A stretch of 64,000 bases of DNA from Cordilura impudica (Eukaryota > Arthropoda > Insecta > Diptera > Scathophagidae): positions 106,252,099 through 106,316,098 of the forward strand of contig OY821519.1 of NCBI GenBank assembly GCA_963682025.1, given 5' to 3'. Positions 58,131 through 64,000 of the stretch are shown here, piece after piece (position 1 is the first letter of the stretch; every line of letters starts with the position of its first letter). The notes under the pieces are model-generated. The model worked only from the letters and a program-made list of their open reading frames with translations, was not told the origin of the DNA and did not search any database. Made by a program: the position numbers and the translations under genes.

Positions 58131-58619
58131 TAAAATATAAGTCCTCTAATGAAAATATAAGGAAAGTGCGATTTTGTTACTTGTTCACTATCCTCTGATA
58201 TTTTATTTATGAACATTTTTTATAGGTCGATTATGGATGCCAACCGAACCTTAGTTCCGTTGTCAAAAAGCAACGCAACTGACATATAAATTGATATTAT
58301 GTAAGGCAACTTTCTTTAGTTGCCAAATATGTATCGATAAGGCTATTTTGACAGCTTAGCAACTGAAAATATATGTTAACAAAAAAGAAAAAAACAAAAA
58401 AGCAATGTTATACCAACAAGCTGGAAAAAAGTGATTTAAAAAAATTAAATAAAATGATTTTTTAAATTAAATTTTGCTTAAAAAACAATGTCACTTTAAT
58501 TTGACCGCACAGACTAATGCCTCGTTTTCACTATGTCATATAAAGTGACAACAATTGCCTCAACTGACATCTGGTAATTTGCTGTTAATTACGTTTGCAT
58601 TATATCTTATAAACTAAAT
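58131..58619. other. AT-rich spacer
   Basis: Nothing recognised. Confidence 0.4.
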
Positions 58620-59417
58620 AAAACAAGTAAGAAAATTATAGTCGGTCTAGACCGACTATGCGATACCCTATACCATGCGCTTAGATACCCTATCTCTCAG
58701 GCCCAACTAACTGGATATAGAAAATAAGCATAAACCAAATTTGAGTGGGATTTTTATTAATTTTTTCGGCTGCAGATATGAAAAAGTTCATATCGGATGC
58801 TATATCTATTTGGGGACTAGGCCCAAAAATGGACCGATCCTGACCATGTTTGGTAGAGTCTCTTGTATTTTGCAAAAATATATACAAACAAAATTTGAGA
58901 AGAATCAGTGCAATATTTTCGTTTTTTGATAGATTTAAGTGAAGATCGGGAAGCAGCTCTATATGGGGCCTATGACTAAGAGTTGTCCAATAGGGATCAT
59001 TTTTGGACTACTCATTAATGGATGTAATAAACACATACAAACCGAATTTGACTAAGATCTATACGACAATTTGGCAATTTATGTCGATTTTATAGGGGTT
59101 ATTTGTATGGGGGCTAGGTCTGAACATGGACCGATTCTCACCAATTTCAATAGCTTTCATTCCATGGCCGATGGAAGCTTACATACCAAATTTCATCAAA
59201 ATATATTCATATTTGCGACCTGCAGTTTGATTACAAGGTTTACATGGACACACAGACGGACGGACGCATGGACGGACGGACATCGTTAAATCGAATCAGA
59301 TAGTGATTCTGATTAGATCGGTATAATAAAAGATGGGTCTAGGTCAAATATTTTTGGTAGTTACAAACAGCAGCACAAAGTCATTATACCCAAACCACAT
59401 AGTGGTATAATGTATAA
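58620..59417 (+). mobile_element. INE copy 14, complete
   Basis: Full-length, about 798 bp; perfect 5' palindrome AGTCGGTCTAGACCGACT and an array GGACGGACGCATGGACGGAC. The 3' hairpin end is slightly altered (ggtataatgtataa). Confidence 0.88.
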
Positions 59418-59839
59418 AAATGACGATTTTGGCGATTTAGTTTCCAAAATTGTCGATTTTCAGAAGATTTGATTAGCAGCACTGGTCGGTAACATAGAAG
59501 AGAGAAAATTCTATAAAATGAGAAAGATTAAATTTTGTTTGTGTATTTCGCATAGCTTTGTAGGGAGTGCTACGTGTATTATTTCAACGTTACAGAATCA
59601 GTCAGTCAGTCAGTCAGTGAGTCAGGGATCAGTGTGAATATATTTAAGAAGATAGAAGATATATGTATACTATATATGTATATAAAGTATAGTAGTTAAT
59701 GCAATTTTCAGTTGAAGTTATTTGAACTAATCTTTATAACAGACACGACAGGACAATTTGTCGCGTATTAAATGTCTTGTGTTAACAACGAAGGTTATAA
59801 AAAAAAGCGAATGCAACTACCAATAGAAAGCCTCATTAT
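59418..59839. other. Spacer with (CAGT)n
   Basis: Begins 'atgacgattttggcgattt', a scrap of the GATTTTG tract family, and has cagtcagtcagtcagtgagtcaggg near 59600. No gene. Confidence 0.45.
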
Positions 59840-59851
59840 TGTATTTTATGT

Positions 59852-60044
59852 TAAGCGCCCTGGTAGGTGAGTAGGCAGCGTGCTCGCCTATCATGCGGGG
59901 GTCGTGGGTTCGATTATCTCCAAAGGCTTTGGTCCGTCGCTGCAAAAAACCAGCCAAATGGTCTTTGTCAGCCGGCTTATCCCTGGAACGAAAATTAGTG
60001 TGCAAATTTACTTTGCATTGTAATTAATATAGATAAACAAATAA
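59852..60044 (+). mobile_element. tRNA-derived SINE, copy 2, with TSD
   Basis: Parallel to 17371-17560 along its length ('ctcgcctatcatgcgggggtcgtgggttcgatt', 'ggcttatccctgg', 'tttgcattgtaattaatat'). A perfect 12-bp duplication tgtattttatgt lies at 59840-59851 and 60045-60056. The tail is 'agataaacaaata' instead of pure poly(A). The B box is intact. Confidence 0.88.
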
Positions 60045-60056
60045 TGTATTTTATGT

Positions 60057-61830
60057 AAAAAGTATCGCTTTAAAAAATTATTTTCCAATTCGCAGATTTT
60101 TGCATTTTTTTAGATTCAGCCGAAAACGTGTTCTAATTTTTGCCGCGACCAAATCTCATGTTGCTGATATATTGGAAACAAATAAACAACAAAACCTACT
60201 TTTTGCACTGAACATAGTGTAACTAAAATGCTGGCGAGAAATTAAGACACGAACAATTTTTTTCAAAGATTTCTTTTTTTCACTTCAAAGGCTTGCGAAT
60301 TTCGCGGTCTTGACTTTGGAAATGCCCATATGTTATCCAAAAACAAGTAAAAAAAATTATTCTGTAAGTCTTAAGATATATTTAAATAATTATCGGGTGG
60401 CAGCTGATGCATGTTTTTGTGTGGACCAACTCTACTAGCCACAAGATACAAAGAAAAATAAATGTAAGAATATTATAGAAACAATAACTGCCCTCATATA
60501 AAATCTATGTATACATTGTAAACAACGATGTACACAACAAACAATATATATAAGTATATATATAAAACAAACAACTACGTAACTCTTTCTTCCATTTTTT
60601 TGTTCACCTCTTCTCTAAAGTTTTCATAACACTTATTTACAACTACATCAGTAGCTGAATAAATGGTTGCTGCCATTTAAAAAGTTTTTACACAAGCTTC
60701 AAAAGAACTGATAATACCGTGTAAGAAGAGTTGTTTTATAAGTGGACATTCAATACTCTATATAAATGCAAAACTAGGGACCATAGAACTTTCCTTTTAA
60801 AAGGATTTTATGTCTAAAATTCAGCAAAAACTTTATATCTCCACAATTTGCACCATTATTAATTTTTATTTATCATTTTCTATATAGGTATGGCCCTTAA
60901 TTTCTTATATATATCGAGTCTAAAAAACTTAAATAAATCTTTGAAAATTGCACTTTATGTCAGTTCAACAGGTTTTTTTTTTTTTAATTTTTAAGAAATA
61001 ATGTAATCAATTGAACAATTTCTCAAAAAATAAAACAATAATTATTTTTGAGTTGATGTATGATTTTGTCATCCATGCAATTCAAAATAAATTAAGTTTT
61101 CCAATTATCTCTACTATTTACAATTTTGTATGTAACGTTAGTTAAAAATAGAATTTTTATATAACTCTGGCCACTGCAACTCCATAAATATCAATTTACC
61201 CATGTTCTCGTTGTCAATTATTTGCTTTGTATATTGCAGTTTAAAAGTCAATTCGATTTAAAATGTTGCTTATACATATATTTTCCTTTCAAGATATGTC
61301 AGGTTAATCTTCAGGGTATTTAAATTAAGAGTGTTTTGATTTCCCTGGATGTCAACGTAAGTCTACCAAACAACTTTCATATAGTAGTTATATATTACAT
61401 TAGTACCACTATAGTAGGACGCCGTCATATTTCATTCATACACAGGAAAAAATACGAAGTATTTCAAAATAAGTTCTTTTTTGCTTATAAAGATGCATGA
61501 TATTGTAGATGAAACTAACATCAAATATATTTTATATTATGTAGCATAAAACGCATTCGCCAGAAATTCATTAAAATCGGTGTTGAACTTAAATTAGCAT
61601 AAGACCAAGATAATTATATTTAGTTTGATTTGTTTGTACATATACAGTGGTTGACAGTAATATAGGTTAACTCAAAATATTTGGCATAAACGAGTTTTGT
61701 TCAAATTTTTTTGTATAAAATTGCATACCTTTAGTACCCGGCATTGGACGGGTTACTCGAAAAGATTATGTAAGTATATTGATTAGTATCTGAATTACTA
61801 AAGTCAAAAAAGTAAATTAATTATCGATAG
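60057..61830. other. AT-rich stretch, no gene seen
   Basis: 1.8 kb, nothing recognised. 'tacagtggttgacagtaatat' at about 61646 looks like a Tc1-type terminal start, but no second end was found. Confidence 0.4.
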
Positions 61831-63005
61831 TATGGCTCCCGCAGAAATCGTTCCACGGGAGACATGTTAAATCTACTTTCTGAGCGCTGGAGTCGATCCA
61901 TTCGCAATTTCGGCGTAAGTAAAGTGGTTGCACTGGATATTTCGAAGGCATTCGATCGTGTGTGGCACGGAGCATTGATATCAAAGCTTATTGCATTTGG
62001 AGTCGGTAATGACTTCTCTCGATTTATATCGAGTTTTCTCAGAGACCGAACAATACGTGTTGTTATTGATGGGGTCTCATCTAATGAGTTTCAGCTTAAT
62101 TCAGGGGGTACCCCAAGGTTCCCTTCTTTCTCCCTCTCTTTTCCTTATCTTTCTAAACGACCTTCTCGGTCAAACTTTTAATTCTATTTACTCTTTCGCA
62201 GATGACAGCAGCATTTGTCATTCATTTTCCTTCAATGGTAGTCCAAGCCTATTGGAGGATGGGCGCATAAGGCAGACAATGAATGAGACACTCAATCAAG
62301 ACCTGTTAACAATCTCCGAAAGGGGGAAAATCGAATAGGGTTGATTTTGATGCGCTGAAGACTCAATGCTGTATGCTGACCCATAGGACCATGGGATCAA
62401 CAATGTCATCTGTATAAATGGGTGGTATAGGTATTGAGGAATCAGATTCTCTTGATGTTCTAGGCATGAGAATTCAATGTGATGTTCGTTGGCACGAGCA
62501 TGTTTTTCAAGTGTCGAATGAAGCATTCAAGTGTCTTGGTTTTCTAAAACGGTGTAAAAATTAATTCACTCCTTCTGATCTCCTTAAAATCTATACCACT
62601 TACATCCGACCGAAAATGGACTCCCATATATGGGCAGGAGCTTCAAAGTCTGTTTTGGAGCTACTGGACCATATGCAAAAGAGGGCGTTAGTACTCATCA
62701 ATGACAGTAGGGTATCCCACTCTATTGATTCATTGGAACATCGTCGGAATGTGGGTTGTGTAGCACTGTTCTATAGATATTACCATGGTAAATGTTCTTC
62801 TGAGATTAGCGAACTTATTCTAAGTGCTCGAGTTTCGGTTCGCTTTACCCGCTTCTCTAGTAGATCACATCCGTTTGTAGTCTATTGTCCAGTTGACCGC
62901 ACAACTAATTACACAGAGAATTCTTTTATCAGTCGAACTAGCCATATGTGGAATAAACTTCCCGCAGAGGTCTTTCCTGACAGTTATAATCTAATAAAAT
63001 TTAAG
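61831..63005 (+). pseudogene. LINE reverse transcriptase, 5'-truncated, broken
   Basis: Begins inside RT: YGSRRNRSTGDMLNLL, KVVALDISKAFDRVWHGAL (first Asp), LNSGVPQGSLLSPSLFLIFL after a shift near 62105, and IYSFADDSSICHSF with the FADD pair at about 62203. The frame breaks after ERGKIE (62338). 62616-63005 gives SHIWAGASKSVLELLDHMQK, SIDSLEHRRNVGCVALFYRY and HMWNKLPAEVFPDSYN, the usual end of this LINE group. Clade not assigned. The 3' UTR and tail are missing because another LINE is joined at about 63006. Confidence 0.8.
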
Positions 63006-63923
63006 TCAAATATCCATCCGTCACCTGGCATCGATGGTATAAATAATAGATGCCTTAAAGCACTTCCTAACAAAAGCATTAAATTTTGAACAGTCATAGT
63101 TAATTCCTGCCAAAGCACTGCTATTTTTCCCAAAAATTTAAGGAGGCTAAAGTCATCCCAATTAAAGAGCCTGATAAACTACCTGATTATCCGTAAAATT
63201 CTGGAAAAAGTCATTAAAGTTAAATTGACTGATTTTATGGAAGCCAATAATATTATTCCACCTCAACAATTTTGGTTCCGCAGAGAGCATAACACAGCTC
63301 ATCCGTTGATAAGAATAGGAAATTTTGTAAAAACAAACTTTAACCATCAAAAATCAACTGACATGATTCTATTGGATGACAAAGCTGCCTTTGATTCAGT
63401 CTGGCACGAAGGTCTCGTTTTTAAGATGATCAATTTAAACCTCCCAATAGAATTGACAAAAATAATTCATAGTTTCCTCACCTCTCGTTCTTTTAAAGTT
63501 CACATTGGCTCACACCAGTCTGAAAGCCATCCTATAACACCAGATTGCCCCCAAGGGTCATGTTTAAGCCCTGTCCTTTATAATTTATTTACATACGATT
63601 TTCCTCAAATAGACTACTGTACTTTATCAATATTCGCTGATGACACAGCAATCCTAAGCTTGGAAATTATGACTGTTGATATAATAGCTAATCTACATAG
63701 AGCATTATCTGATGTTTTATCTTATTTCAATAAATGGAATATTGTGTTAAATTGTGAAAAAACACAGGCGATATATTTTACAAGGAAACGGAAAGAATAT
63801 TATTTACCACAGACCAATCTTACTGTAAAAAGTAATGCTATACATTGGGAACAAAAAGTAAAATATATTATGCTCGATCTGGAAATGAAGTTTAAAGATC
63901 ATATACTTTTATATAATAAATAA
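63006..63923 (+). pseudogene. Second LINE, Jockey-like RT fragment
   Basis: SPGIDGINNRCLKALPNKS (63011 on) is an RT block-0 motif, followed by LIIRKILEKVIKVKLTDFME, QQFWFRREHNTAHPLIRIG, DMILLDDKAAFDSVWHEGL (first Asp), TPDCPQGSCLSPVLYNLFTY and LSIFADDTAILSLE with the FADD pair at about 63636, then 'KVKYIMLDLEMKFKDHILLY'. Stops at 63923 with no tail before the window end. A frameshift and stop lie at 63087-63170. It is another element than 61831-63005: motif spacing and sequence differ. Confidence 0.78.
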
Positions 63924-64000
63924 AGTTAACTTATTAACCCGTATCCCATACCATTTTATAAGTCTGAAATGTTGCCTTAATATTAATAATAAAAAACTCA

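Overview
This window looks like a transposon-dense intergenic, intronic or heterochromatic stretch of a higher fly, most likely a calyptrate (blowfly, fleshfly or housefly relative). The grounds are strong AT bias, GT-AG introns of about 50-60 bp, and Helentron-type INE repeats with (GGAC)n arrays like those called DINE-1 or mini-me in Diptera. The transposon mix (Transib, DD41D and DD37E IS630/Tc1/mariner elements, I-clade, Jockey-clade and other LINEs, a tRNA-derived SINE) also fits. I see no bacterial, viral or complete conserved host gene. Almost everything I can identify is a transposable element or its remains.

Layout. 1-4155: degraded INE copies and a 413-bp MITE. 4156-7891: a DNA element with inverted repeats of about 400-445 bp, carrying a broken gene of an unnamed insect protein family and an inserted INE. 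7895-8540: a 'gtgactgtgcgtgac' tandem-module repeat, with a second copy near 18.1 kb. 9.4-10.6 kb: relics of a LINE and of a mariner. 11-20.5 kb: INE copies, an unclassified modular repeat and a SINE with target-site duplications (TSDs). 20.6-23.3 kb: a broken LINE on the minus strand. 25.2-32.2 kb: a nested cluster in which an I-clade LINE is split by a DD41D mariner (25807-27122, TA duplication) and a Transib (27753-30985, perfect CAGGG duplication). The Transib ends read like V(D)J recombination signals. 35.4-38.5 kb: a nearly full-length Jockey-clade LINE on the minus strand. 38.5-49 kb: repeats, MITEs and simple-sequence blocks. 50330-51619: a DD37E element. 52.5-56.9 kb: a second member of the unnamed family, minus strand, with a clear 2.67-kb GT-AG intron. 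57-60 kb: INE copies and a second SINE. 61.8-63.9 kb: two different LINE fragments joined end to end.

The most interesting candidate system is the unnamed family found at both 5.7-7.3 kb and 52.5-56.6 kb. The first copy lies exactly between long terminal inverted repeats, and the family has conserved acidic positions that could form a DDE triad. I infer that it is the transposase of a long-TIR DNA transposon. Both copies are broken. The Transib is the best-resolved mobile element: ends, duplication, RSS-like termini and all three candidate catalytic residues can be placed. All alignments were made by eye and no search was run.
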